Assembly (NCBI GenBank): GCA_024867545.1
Contig: JANFNE010000010.1
Span: forward strand, 806,001-870,000
Direction of reading: 5' to 3'
Source: Phytopythium helicoides
Lineage: Eukaryota; Oomycota; Peronosporomycetes; Pythiales; Pythiaceae
Length of the DNA stretch: 64,000 bases
In this document: piece after piece, positions 1-10,846 of the stretch
Position numbering within the stretch: position 1 is the stretch's first letter
Layout: each line of letters opens with the position of its first letter
Notes under the pieces: generated by a model
Databases searched by the model: none
What the model was told of the DNA's origin: nothing
What the model saw: the letters and a program-made list of their open reading frames with translations, nothing else
Program-made: the position numbers and the translations under genes

Positions 1-525
1 CTTGTGCGGTGCTCCCCGGGATCGAGTCGCCGCAAGGACGAGAACGCCAACCAGATTGAGAAGTTCAGCGAAGCGTCTGAGTCCGCAGAAGCCACAACGT
101 ACCGCTCGCTCGGGGAGCTGATGTACCGACTCGCGACGTTCTGCCCGATTCTCGGCGAAGACGCACTGCGATGGATGCTGCAGAAGTGGCCCACGCGCAA
201 CGTTCAGCTGGAGCTCTTCTTCGTCCGCTTCACGGCGGGCATTTTGTCAACTTTTGTGAAGTGCGGGCTCCGACTTCCGTACGACGTGGTGCAGCGTGCT
301 TTCAAGCGCATCCAAGACGCCGTCAAGTCGCCCCAATTTTTGATCGCCAAGGAGGCGTGCACCGTGTGCGGCAACTTTCCGCTCATGGAGGTGTACCTTT
401 CGCAGGACCCGAGCCTGCGGTCCAAGGTCGCGGCAGCTCTTCACGAGAATGCAACCTCTCATTGGAACGACCGCGTGCGCGCCATGTCGGACGAGTGCTT
501 TGACATGCTGCTCGACTTGGCGTAG
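1..525 (+). CDS. PP2A B56-type regulatory subunit, C-terminal part (5' end outside window)
   Basis: The reading frame is open from the first base, so the start lies to the left of the window; it ends with TAG at 523-525. The visible 174 or so residues are alpha-helical and match the end of the B56 (B') regulatory subunit of protein phosphatase 2A. The segment ALRWMLQKWPT corresponds to the family's 'LLKYWPKT' helix, VKSPQFLIAKEA to 'VSSPHFQVAERAL', and SHWNDRV to the 'HWN' near the end of the HEAT-like repeat array. B56 subunits select substrates and localise the phosphatase. This C-terminus stops soon after the last helix and lacks the extension seen in many animal isoforms. Assignment rests on remembered family motifs and position in the fold. 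Another HEAT-repeat PP2A regulator is possible but less likely. Confidence 0.7.
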   Translation, partial: LVRCSPGSSRRKDENANQIEKFSEASESAEATTYRSLGELMYRLATFCPILGEDALRWMLQKWPTRNVQLELFFVRFTAGILSTFVKCGLRLPYDVVQRAFKRIQDAVKSPQFLIAKEACTVCGNFPLMEVYLSQDPSLRSKVAAALHENATSHWNDRVRAMSDECFDMLLDLA

Positions 526-811
526 AGAGAGCCACCCACCCACCCATCCCAATCAACTCCAGTAGACTAGAATACCCACAGAAAAAAACCAACAACAACA
601 ACAACAGCAAACCACGGCTCCGATCGCCGTACAACCTATGAAAAGTAAAACTAGCAGAAAAAAAATATAGTACTACCAACCGATATACGCTTGACCGTGT
701 TTGTCGTGATGCGCATCAAATGAGGCGAGGTTGCGTTGAAGTAGACACGCTGCCTTTGTTGTGTCCAGCACGAGCGGTGATATGTATCCGCACCTGCTTT
801 TTTTCTATGTC

Positions 812-1109
812 GTCGTGTTGGTTTGCGCGACGCGTAACCCACTGCCAACACCAAGAGTTTCACAACCATTGACAGGTGGTCCCGAGGAAGCCGATGGTCG
901 ACCATGGAGCTGGTGGTGATACCACCGTTTTCGTTTGCGCGACTCGAAGCGAAGTGCTTCCACTCAATCCAGTCGATGTCCATGTGAAGAACGCGGTGAG
1001 TCAGTCCGTTTTCAAGTTGAAGCGATGCTGACCTGTCCAACAGCATACCTGTGGAGTCAGTTGGCAGCTGCGCAAAAATGGCAATTGCCTCGTCGGCGGC
1101 ATTGAGCAT
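812..1109 (-). pseudogene. Decayed Ty1/Copia-type RNase H fragment
   Basis: A minus-strand frame of about 100 codons resembles the C-terminal RNase H region of Copia retrotransposon polyproteins. AADEAIAIFAQLPTDS fits the segment with the acidic catalytic residue and the 'EA.WL..LL' helix. LLDRSASLQLEN fits 'DNQSALALVEN', THRVLHMDID fits 'H.RTKHIDI', and LPRDHLSMVVKLL fits the 'TKDQ.AD..TK.L' end. Key residues have drifted (the DNQ is now DRS), and no integrase, reverse transcriptase or LTR is visible nearby, so only a relic remains. It lies in the gap between the B56 gene and the receptor kinase. The likeness is short and partly degenerate, so this is tentative. Confidence 0.4.
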
Positions 1110-1665
1110 GCCGCCGCGGCATCTTCCCAACTCAGCATCTCGACCACATCCTTCGCGAACCGTGATGCTGCTGGGCAGAGAACTCGGCAGTCCGCTCCGC
1201 CGATCCTGATTTGCGCGCGTTGTCCGTACGAACCGCCCGATCTACCACGTTAGAAAAAAAGATTCGATCCGGGTACGCGATCTATCTATATCGCATACCC
1301 TCTCCAACTCAATGTGTTTACGTTCGTAAAGCCTTTGGATGCGTGCGGGCAGCCCATCGCAGCATCCAATAGCCTGCTCGACATGAAGTAGGCTACCCGC
1401 GCTTATCCGCGCGCCCGATCGCTTCAAGTGGCCCTCCCTCTTTTCTTTTTTTTGCTCGACACTCGACGACATTTGCGCCGCGGTCGCGCTGCTGCTGCCC
1501 CTGCCGGCGCCGGGCGGGGACTTGTGGGTCGGCGCCGCGCTCCGTCGCGCTCTCGCTCGCGCCGCCGCGCCGCGCGGCTCCGAGGCGCGCGCGAGGCCAG
1601 CTCCGCGCGCTCCGGCGGGCTCCAGAGGCGGCTCCGGCGGCCGGAAAGGGCGCAGAAAGGACGCC
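1110..1665. other. Upstream region of the receptor kinase, no gene recognised
   Basis: About 550 bases between the Copia relic and the kinase start. The right half (about 1480-1665) is extremely G+C-rich, with alternating GC runs that create long open frames on both strands; none reads like a protein. A T-run sits at about 1440-1453. I see no TATA box or other definite control site. Confidence 0.4.
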
Positions 1666-4600
1666 ATGGCTCCTCTCGACCAGATGCAGCGCCGCCGCGC
1701 GAGGTGGCGGGCGCGCTGGTGGCGGCGCGTCGGTCACGCGACGACGTGGCGACTCGCGGTGGTGGCGGCGGTGGCGCTGGGGCTTGGGGCCGCCGAGGCC
1801 GTGGTGCAGCAGGTGCAGGTCGTCGCCAGGTGCCGCGCGTGGGTCAACGGCTCGTGCCACTTCGCGCCGCTGCAGCCGATCCAGTTCACGGGGCTCGACC
1901 TCTCCAAGCAGACGCTGTGCAAGGCGAGTGGGCGTGCTTAACAAGGTGCTTCGTGGTGGCAGAGCTGACTGGTGGTGCGCGATCCAGGCGGACGTGGCGG
2001 CGGCGGTCAAGCAGATCGACTGGCAGTCGCTCTCGGGGGGCCTGGGAGCCGTGGAGAGTCTGCGGATCAACAACGTGGAGCTGCTGCCCGCGCCAGTGTA
2101 CCCGTCCGAGGCGTACCCAGTCGCCAACTACCCGCACTGCGACGACATGTTCAACATCTTTCCGCCGTACGGGAACGGAATCATCGGCGCCGATGGACGC
2201 AAGTCGATCATCCGAGTCATATCGAGCGACTATCTGCCTATCGAAATTAAATACTCATGGGTGGGCCCTCACGACTCGCTGCCGGTGTGCTCTATGGGCG
2301 GTGTGTCATTTGCTGGCTACGCTGAGATCAACGTTTACATTGAAGCGCAGGACAACTCTGGTAGGTGGGCTCGGTCGTGTTGCATCACCTCTTGCCGCCT
2401 GTCAAACTGACGAGCGATGGATGCATTGCAGAGTGCCCGGGATGGGATCACAGATCACTTACGTCGTGCCACGGCAACGGAGAGTGCGAGTGTGCCGTGA
2501 ACGACCTCATGCCGCGGACATGCTCGTGTGTGTAAGTGATGAGATTTGTGTAACTGTTGGTGTATGAGTCTCCATTAACATGTTGGACATGTGCACTTTG
2601 TCTACTTGATAGAACCGGCTTCGCTGGGCCAGATTGCAAGGATTGCGCGTTCACCTTTTTCGGCGAAGGCTGCGCAAAGTCGTGTGAACCCTGCTTGAAC
2701 GACGGACACTGCGACTACGGACTAGAGGGCACAGGCAAGTGCATTTGCCAGGAAGGGTTTGATCCGTCCACACGCTGCGCAACGTGCTTGCCGGGATACT
2801 ACGGTCCCAAGTGTCAAAAGTGTCCAAATTGCAACTTTCCGCGTGGCAACTGCGATGATGGACTCACGGGATCGGGCCGGTGCTCGTGTGCTGTCGGGTT
2901 CGACGCGAGTCGAGATTGCATGGACTGCATGGACTCATTTTATGGTCCGACATGCCGGCCATGCAAACCATGTGATGGCGGCACATGCAACTACGGTCTC
3001 TACGGCAATGGAGAGTGCATGTGTGCAGAAGGTTTTGCCCCACAGTCCCGTTGCATGGAGTGTTCACAGGGTTACTACGGCAAAACATGCACGCAGTGCC
3101 GGTCATGCAACAATCACGGGCGCTGCAACGACACGATCGGTGGAGATGGTTCCTGTATTTGCGACGAAGGCTATACTCCAGAGTCCCGCTGTGCGCTGTG
3201 CGACGAAGGATGGGACTTCAATCCTGTTACAATGAGCTGCCAGTGCGCACCGCAGCATTTTGGTCAGCACTGTTTGTCATGCCCCATCTGCGCGCCTCAT
3301 GGACGCTGTAATTCCGGCTTTGAAGGCGATGGGCGATGTATCTGTGACCCTGGATGGTCAGACTCGAACAATTGCGTGGGATGCATGGATGGCTACTTTG
3401 GACAAACCTGTCAGGCGTGCCGAAAGTGCGGTGAAGGTCGGTGCGACGACGGCCTGTACGGGTCTGGAAAGTGCAATTGTCATCGAGGTTGGAGCAGCGA
3501 GAGCGATTGCTACGACTGTGAAGAAGGGTTCTTCGGTGAAAATTGCGCACCATGTGCTCGCGATTGCGGACACGGTCGATGCTCGAGCGGTCTCAACGGA
3601 ACTGGCGAGTGCATTTGCGAACCGGGTTGGCAACTCAAAGGCAAGTTGCCTTGTTCAACGTGCCTTGACGGTCATATTGGTCCGAAATGCCAACTTTGCC
3701 CGGGGTATCTCGACAGTGGGTTGCCCTGCAGTGGGCATGGTCAGTGTGTTATCTCCGACAGTGAGGCAGTGTGCCAGTGTGATCCTCGATACGCCGGTGA
3801 TGCATGCGAGATTTACGACTTCCCGTTCGCGATGGTGGCCATCCTTGGAGCGATTGCGCTGTCGACACTCAGCTTTTGTATGTGCATGATGCGCCGCCTG
3901 GCTCGCCAACCGCGCGCTCTGCGCACGACAGGGCCTTATATCAACCCCAGCAACACGTTTTCGCGGTCCGACTACATGGAAATCTCCGATGTGACCGATC
4001 TCGAGTACTTCGTGTCAAATGACAGTCGCGACTGGCTGATTCCCTTCGAGTCGCTCACTCTGCAGTACGAAGTTGGCAACGGCACCTCAGGTCAAGTGTT
4101 TTACAGCTTACTGCACTCTGGAGGTGGTAGCTCGGTTGTTGCAGTGAAGCGGCTATACAGTCCAATTACCGGCCAGGAGTACTTCCAAAGCTTCTTCCGG
4201 AGAGAGGTCAGCATTTTGAGCCGCTTGCATCATCCAAACGTCGTGCGGTTCTACGGCGTGAGCTACTACAACCGCGTACTCTACATTGTCACGGACTACT
4301 GCCCCAGGTCGTTGAGTGGCATCATTGAGAATCCAGCGGCGAAGGGTCCACTCGAGGAGGAGCTCTTCCTCAAAGTCATTAACCAGATCGTCAGCGGAAT
4401 GGGGTTCCTGCACAGCCGAAACGTGGTGCATCGCGATTTGAAGCCTGCGAATGTTCTCATCACCGAGAACGACGACGTGAACATTTGCGATTTTGGGCTT
4501 TCGCGGCTCATTGATCCTGACATGACGTCCATGACAGCAGAGGTGAGCTTGGTTGAATTTATAACCGCTAATCTCGTTGATATTGACTGTGTGCTGGAAT

Positions 4601-5274
4601 GCGTGTGCAGGTCGGGACCCCAAGCTACATGGCGCCAGAGATGGCTACGATGGGTGGCATTCAGTGCTCGACGAAAGGAGACGTCTACTCGTTTGGGATT
4701 TTGCTCTACTCGACATGGTCACGCAGTAAGCCCTACGGCGACCAGGGCATGAACCCATTCCAATTGGTAAGTGACAAAGCACCGTATCCGTGCGATTAGG
4801 AATTCGCCTTCTGACGCGTTGAACTGTGACGAGTAGATGACAGCAGTTGTGAATGGGCTCCGACCTGTCATCCCAATCAACTGCCCACCAGGTCTGGCAC
4901 GATTGATGCGCGCATGCTGGCACGCGACGCCAGAGATGAGACCATCGTTCCCAGAGATCGCGCTGATTCTCAAGGACCCATACCTGCTCTCATCCATATC
5001 GGAGGAGGACTACTACTACCCGGACCCGCCAAGCGACATTGGCCAGTCCACAACATCATCGTCCGCCACGATTCCAGCGACAAGATTCCGTCGCCCGAGC
5101 CGCGACAGCACCGGCTCAGCGTCTCCGAATGGAGGCGGTTACGGAACATATGGCGCCAGCGACCGGGGTAGATATGCCAACGGCGAGGAGCTTGGCGATA
5201 GCGATGAGGATGAGGACGAGCTAAAGCGTTTGCTGCCACCCTCAGGCGAGGACGAGCACAAGCGATCACTATAG
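1666..5274 (+). CDS. Receptor-like protein kinase with EGF-like repeats and TKL-type kinase domain
   Basis: Six exons (1666-1923, 1988-2360, 2432-2531, 2613-4542, 4611-4766, 4837-5274) join in frame to 1,084 codons. The ATG at 1666 precedes a basic stretch and a hydrophobic signal-like segment (about residues 29-43). An unassigned ectodomain follows, then eight or nine Cys-rich EGF/laminin-like repeats (about residues 215-640) with recurring 'GxGxCxC..G' cores. One transmembrane segment lies near residue 646. The kinase domain (about 725-985) has the Gly-rich loop GNGTSGQV, VAVK lysine, HRDLKPAN, DFGLSR and MAPE, all intact. The tail is Ser/Asp-rich. Animal-like architecture suggests a plasma-membrane receptor kinase sensing an extracellular ligand; the ligand is unknown. 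The first intron appears to be GC-AG. Splice sites are inferred, but phases agree and the total length is divisible by three. Confidence 0.85.
1924..1987 (+). other. Probable GC-AG intron
   Basis: The frame of the kinase exon ending in AAG at 1923 must change to the frame beginning at 1988. No GT donor gives the right phase, while AAG|GCGAGT with acceptor CCAG gives a 64-base phase-0 intron. A comparable GCGAGT donor is inferred at 57808. Confidence 0.6.
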
Positions 5275-5345
5275 ATTCGAGGGAAATGAAGAAGGCTTTT
5301 TGTTGTTTTGCAGCTCGGGCGTCAGTATTTTACAGCTTTGCTGCC

Positions 5346-6161
5346 TCAGCGCAGGAGTCGGCGGAGGTTGCGGCCGCGTGCGAGCGGGTGGCGACGGTAG
5401 TACCTCCGGTGAGCCTCGCGCAAGTGCCGCGGGCGGATAGGTCCGGTCTCGCCGTTCTTCTCCATGATCCGACGTGCTGTCGAGAAAAGCTTCGTTAACA
5501 AGTCAACAAGGCCTAGCTCACGCCAAGCGACGACCAACCTTCGGCCGTGATCTCGCCCACGAAGACCTTGGTCATGCCGGCCATGACAATAGCCATGACG
5601 TTCGTCACGCCGGGCACCTTGCGCTCGCCCTTGGACGCGTCCTGGATGGCCTGCGCCATGCACTGTATCCATCCCCCCACCATCAGTCAGCCGCCGCCTT
5701 GCCTACTACACCCCCACCACCTTCGCGCCGCTCACCCGCTTGATGGCGCCGCGCTCAAAGTGCGAGCGACGGAACTGCTCGTGGCGTCGCGCCTCCTCCT
5801 CGGGCAGCGCGCGCAGCATGCGCAGCATCGCCGCGCTGTCGCTGGCGTCCAGGCGCTTGTCCTCGTCCTCCTCGTCCTCCTCCTCTTCCTCCTCTTCCTC
5901 CTCCTCCTCGTCGTCCGCCACGTCGTCCTCGTCCTCCTCCTCGTCCGCCGTGCTCTCCTGCAGGTCCTCCTCGCTCTCGAGCGCGCGCCGCTTGCCCTTG
6001 GCGCGGCTCGCCGCCTCCGCATTGCCGCGCGGCGCGCGCTCGGCCTCGTCGTCCTCCGGCTCCTCCTCCGTCAGCGCCAGCTCCTCCACGCTCTCATCTG
6101 CGTCTGCCGACGCGTCGCTCGGCGCGCCGACGTCGCTCAACTTGCGCCCCGCCAGCTCCAT
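5346..6161 (-). CDS. TAF11: TFIID subunit TAF11 (histone-fold protein)
   Basis: Three exons (6161-5736, 5662-5539, 5476-5346) joined by GT-AG introns give 226 residues, close to the usual length. The N-terminal half is very acidic, with a long Glu/Asp run (about residues 65-100). The TAFII28 histone-fold region follows: RRHEQFRRSHFERGAIKR matches 'RYEMYRRSAFPKAAIKR', MAGMTKVFVGEITAEARRIM matches 'MSGISKVFVGEVVEEALDV', and GPIRPRHLREAHRRY matches 'PLQPKHMREAVRRL'. TAF11 pairs with TAF13 in TFIID and helps TBP engage promoters in the nucleus. The Met at 6161 is preferred because upstream sequence is A+T-rich and un-coding-like. The TAF11 3' end faces the 3' end of the kinase gene, with about 70 bases between them. 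Confidence 0.92.
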
Positions 6162-6366
6162 CTCGCTCGCAAATGCGAGTGCGGCGGTCGCTGCGACGCG
6201 ACAAAACCAATTAATTGAATTATTGTCCTGTTTCGCTTCAACGCGGTCTGGTCGCAACACGTCCGACTTTGGCGATGACAATGACGTCGGCGACGAACTT
6301 ACGACAATAAGAACGATATTGACAACGACACCGGCTTACGTGCTGCAGTATGTTCATAATAGTTCG

Positions 6367-8290
6367 TCACGGCTGCTGCTGCTGTTGGTGCTGTGCACTG
6401 TTGCTGCTCACCCGAGGACCGTCCAAGGCGCGCTGCTCCTTGCGAAGCTTGCACTGCAAAATCTCCTCCATGACCTTGAGGTGGCGCTCGCCCAGGTCGA
6501 TCATGCGCTCCATCGCGTGCTCTGTTGCCTCCGCATCTCCGACACTTCGGTTGTCAGCGTCGACATGAAGTGACGAGTGGCTGACGTGTCGGTGGATCGC
6601 ATCTCGGAGAGCTGCTTGGAGAGCACACCCGCGAGCCGGTCGATCGCGTTGATAAGAGTTGGGTCGTGCACAATCATTGTTCGGAGCGGATTGTCTCCCA
6701 TGTCTACGCGCAGATACCACAATACGTCAAGCTTCAATCAAACAAGTCTAGAAAGCGTGCCACTCACCTTCGCGATTCGTCGATTTGCCATTCTCCGCCG
6801 AACGTTTCTTCTTCTTCTTCTTCCTCGCAAGATCTTTGCTGCTGGAACGCACCCCCGAACCGCCCGAGCCTCGCTTCACGCGTGATAAAGAGTAGACCTC
6901 TCTCATCGTTCGCCAGTATTGGTCGCGCATAGCGCGGCTCGAAGCCTCAATAGCTTCCTCCTTCGAGCTCTCGCTTTCCTCGTCGCGCTCGCGCGTTCTC
7001 CGTTTCCTCGAGCGCTCTTTGTGCTTTGAGTCGCTATCACGTTGAAGAGGAGGTGAAGATTCTGAATCATCATTTGGTGGGAGGAGGGGGTGGCGGTTCT
7101 GCATCGTTCGGCTGGGCCAGGAGGGTTTTCACCATTGGAATCGTTGCTTTGTCCTTGATCAGGCTGCTGAGAAAGAGAGCTGTCCCTTGCTTCCGCTAGT
7201 CCATCCTTCTTGGCTCTGCAGCAGTTGTAAGATAACGGATAGCTAATCAACGACGATAGATCGAATGCTTACATGTTCTTCGGTGAGTACTTGCGCCGCG
7301 TGCTTTGAACCTCCTGGCACGGATACTGTCCCAGCTGGCCGAATGAATAGGCGCTCGTTTCCGCTGACCCGCCTTCGCAAATCCTGCTCAGACATCAGAT
7401 TATTCGCCAGCATTGGTGCGCGCGACTGTGCTGAAGACTCGTTCGCTTTGCCTTCAGACTGAACTCTCTGTAAACTCGGAAGAGGATGTGACGGGGGAGT
7501 ATGTGGCGCGGAATCTGCATCACGAGTCGCCATGTGGTGGAAAGCAACTGCCTCGTTACGCGACTGTTGCAGAGCGTTATGGCGAGCTTCGGAGGACACG
7601 TAGTTTCCGTGATTAGGGACCTGTTGCCTTGATTGAAACTGCTGCTGACGAAGTGCCTGCTGCTAGCTGCAATTGTTGTTGTCGCTGTCGCTGTTGTGCT
7701 TGATCCTGTTGCTGTTGCGTTACTACAGGCGAGCTCGGAGGTGCGTGCAGTTCTGGGCGAGCTGTGCTCTCGAGAGCTCGCTTCTGCATCCGATGGGAAT
7801 TCGTGCGCTCTTTGTGCACTTCCCAAGCCCGCGTGCGGAAGATGGAGTTCATGATGACTGGCTTCGGCTTCTTTCCGCCGTGCACAGCGTAGTGGACATG
7901 GCACACCTTGCACAACACGAACCGGCCTTCGTCGTCAAGACTCAGGACGTCCGGGTCGGACAGGATGCTCGAGGGCCACGCGGTCGCTCGCTGCTTGGGC
8001 ATCCGCCGCTTGTACTCCCAGTTCGCTTGTCCGGGTGCCGTCCCCGGCGGGAGCTGCTTTTTGTGTGGCTTTTTGTCGAGCCTCTGCTTTTGCTTTTGCG
8101 AAGATCCCGCCGCGCGCAACGATGAAGCGCTGGTGGCGGCGGCTGTTGCTGAATCCCCTGTTCTTGTCTCTGCTGATGGCGCAGCTACCGGGTTGGGCTC
8201 TCCCTTCTGTTCGTCTGCTGGAGCCGCCGCGAGCGCGCGCTGCTCGTGTGTCTGGTTCTCTGCAGGAGGGCCGTCACCAGGGCTCGACAT
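6367..8290 (-). CDS. CCHH-finger/coiled-coil protein, copy A (frame-broken)
   Basis: Paralogue of the gene at 13754-15808. Reading from 8290, an Ala/Gln/Lys-rich leader precedes MPKQRATAWPSSIL and a conserved 72-residue block (62 identities to copy B) with CKVC, then VHKERTNSHR, giving a CCHH zinc-ligand pattern. Downstream the sense frame moves several times: near 7690-7625 (a 67-base intron or an indel), at the 7288-7216 intron, whose phases do not match, near 7090, and at 6513-6521. At the last point one base is missing relative to copy B, separating SEMRRQQSTR from MERMIDLGERHLKVMEEIL. The C-terminal helix and the segment DPTLINAIDRL align with copy B. It is either a decaying copy or an intact gene with assembly errors. 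Function unknown; a nuclear DNA- or RNA-binding role is only a guess from the finger. Confidence 0.6.
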
Positions 8291-8903
8291 GCATCAGCGC
8301 CGAAGCACCGCGCCTCGAGTCTTCCCTCGTCCGTGTCTCGGGCTGTTCCGCGTGTTCCGCCGGTGTCGCGCCGGGGGGTTCGCGAGCTCGCGCCCTGAAT
8401 CACAGTGGAGAACGCTGGCGGGGGAGTGAGCAGCGCGGGAAGCCCTGGCGCCGTGTCTTTCTCGCCGCGCAGTTGGATGCTGCTCGCCAGCACGTCACGC
8501 GGTCAAACCCAGCGCCGTAAAGAACCAAGGAAGAGGCGGTAATAAACGCCGCCGCCGGCCACCTCCACCCAGGGGAGGGCGGACGCAACAGCCAAACGGA
8601 ACAGTCCTCTCGGCTCTCGAGACAGCGCCGAAACACGCGCGGTCAGAGCGCGGCCAGCGCTTCTCCGCGTGGCTACGGGCCCTCCAGTCGCCGTGTGGGG
8701 GAGCGGAGGCGGCGGGAGCCCTCGAGCGGCGCTTACCTTGGCGGGCGCGGCCGTTCTGGCGCTCCGTGTCTTTGCGGCGCGGGAGGATGTTCGTTGTCGG
8801 ACGCCACGGCTTGGACGTTCTTGGAGGAGGCGGGCTCTTTTTCCGCCCTGCTAAGTGGCGATAAAGTCGACGTGGCGACTTATCTGCTTCAACGTTTAGA
8901 GGA

Positions 8904-10461
8904 ATGCATGAAGAGTTAGGTGGACAGAGGGACTTTGCGGAAAGGCTAAGTCGACGGAAAGGCGACCAGAAGGGGATGGAGCGGGCGGCCGAGAGGCTCG
9001 CGCGCGCGCTCGCGCTGGCGGACGCGGACGCCCGCTACCGCTGCGCGCTGCTCCAGCGCAGGTGTGAGGAGCTGGAGCGCGTGCTGGACGTGCTCGAGCG
9101 CGGAACTGAGAGCTTTGGGGACTCAGCGAACCGCGAGGAGCAGCAGGAGCAGCTCGCGGAGGTCGGACAGTCGATCCAGGACGCGATCGACCGCGCCAGG
9201 AGGGCGAGAGATGAGATGGCTGCACGAGCGAAGACTCTACCGACAGTGACGAGTCTAGTGATGAAGATGGAGGAGCGAGGAGACGTCGCTGGAGGGTATC
9301 TTGACCATGGCGAGGAGGATCCGCAGATGTTCAACCAGGGAATGCTGCGGAGGAGCAGCCTCGTGCCAAGCTGGTGAAGTCAGCAACGAAGCTGGCAGAT
9401 ACTCGAAATACCAAAGAACGAGAAGCTCCGCGCATGCACGTGGAGTATCCTCGCAAACTCAAGTTTGCGGTGGACCAGCTCGAGGACAAGCGAGCCGACC
9501 CATTCCGGTTCGCGTTTTGCTGCAAGGTCAACGAGCACTTGTCTATGAGCCAGGCGAGGAGAGATTATTGGAGGACACATTGAGATCGGAGAAGCTTAAC
9601 AGCATGAGTGCGCCGATCGCACGGATTCAAGCGCCATTCCCCAAGCAGGTGGAGCGACTGGGTCGAGCCTACGCGCGCCTAGAGGTGTTGGTGAGAGAAA
9701 AACTTGGCGTGAACAGCACCGAGGTCCAGACCATACTACAGTCTCCATCATTGTCGAGACTGTTTCCTTTCTGTGCTAGACTGAAGCTGGTTCGTGATCT
9801 GCTTGTGACTGACTCGTTGTTGAAGTGGACTGCCAACTTACCTACACGCTCACTGTTGTTAGGTGAAGCAGATGCAACGACTACTAGATACAGAGCGCAA
9901 AGACCTTGCGGCTCGGCTGCCAAACCGACCTGTATTATCAAATGTAAGTGTCGAGTGTTGAGATCGCCTCGAGGCTGGCGTTCTAGACCACCTTCGCGCT
10001 GATCCTCTCGCGTTCGAGCTAACTTTGTGTCTCTCATCCGCATTGAATGTAACCAGGCAGCCAAAACACACAGGGATACTACGCTGTCGCGACTTCGTTC
10101 TAAGCGTCCGCAAAGTACCCAACGCAGCAGGAGCGCGATGTCGAATGATCCATTAGTGAAAGCAACTACCCATTCCACCGACCGTGAGCTTCTTGACGCC
10201 CTCGACGATGCATGGACTAGCGAGGGCTCCGACTACCAACGAGCTCATTTGGCTAAAGTCCGCGAGCTGGTTCTAAATGACACCTCAAACCTGATCCTCG
10301 CAGCGTTCAAGCAGCTCTTCGCCGAGGCTCCCGAGCCCCCGAGTGACAGTGACGTCGCGAAAATGATGCGGCTGGTCCGACTCGTCGACTCGATCGCCCT
10401 CTCTCGCGGTCGCCGATTCCGAAGCATCGTGGCCCCAGATAATGCCGACGAGTTCCGGTGA
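8904..10461 (+). CDS. Unidentified coiled-coil protein (frame-broken)
   Basis: No family recognised. Protein-like sequence begins with ATG 8904 or 8976 and is rich in Glu, Arg and Leu (heptad-like, ERAAERLARALALADADARYR...). An acidic stretch DSTDSDESSDEDGG follows in another frame (9212-9300), then LVKSATKLADTRNTKERE and MHVEYPRKLKFAVDQLEDKR in that frame after a stop, then LVYEPGEERLLEDTLRSEK in a third. At least three frame breaks are needed (about 9230, 9300, 9530). Two introns look genuine: 9691-9862 and 9944-10056, both phase 0, leading to a final exon that ends at TGA 10459-10461. A protein-like frame also precedes the start (8790-8919), so the N-terminus is uncertain. It lies head-to-head with copy A of the finger family. 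Confidence 0.45.
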
Positions 10462-10846
10462 GTCAATGAGCGTAGCCAAACGCATCTGTTGGCAGCTCTG
10501 TGCAGGTTTGAGTTGATTCAAGGTTGCATCGAAGATGGATACACTGCGACGTGTACCGTGCTCACTGGGTTTATTGCGACTTGTTCCAAAATCTGAAGCA
10601 TTCGCGACATGCCACAAGAAAGGTTTTTTTTTTAAAGCTACTTCCATACTCTAGCGCCGAAGAGCGCAATCACAATCGAACAACCCATGCAATTCGCGAG
10701 TTTTATAGAGAGACATGCATAGTGTCCCATGAAGGTGAAACTCTCATTGCGCACTTCGATCTCCGCGACTCAAAGCAGCTCGCGCCGTCTCCCGCCCACC
10801 TCAGCCCCTCGCTCTTCAGCACCACAGCGACGCCAGCAGGCTCGAG

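Noticed and set aside
1242..2127. Long Ala/Arg/Pro-rich open frames on the minus strand over the kinase 5' region
   Set aside because: High G+C content suppresses stops; the composition is not protein-like and the plus strand has the real exons.
5740..6573. Plus-strand frame with a long Ser run
   Set aside because: It is the antisense of the Glu/Asp run of TAF11 and has no other support.
7590..9540. Ultra-short introns of 31-35 bases (about 7593-7626, 9296-9330, 9512-9542) that would repair frames
   Set aside because: All confirmed introns here are 60-172 bases; these would lack branch sites, and one-base errors explain the frames more simply.
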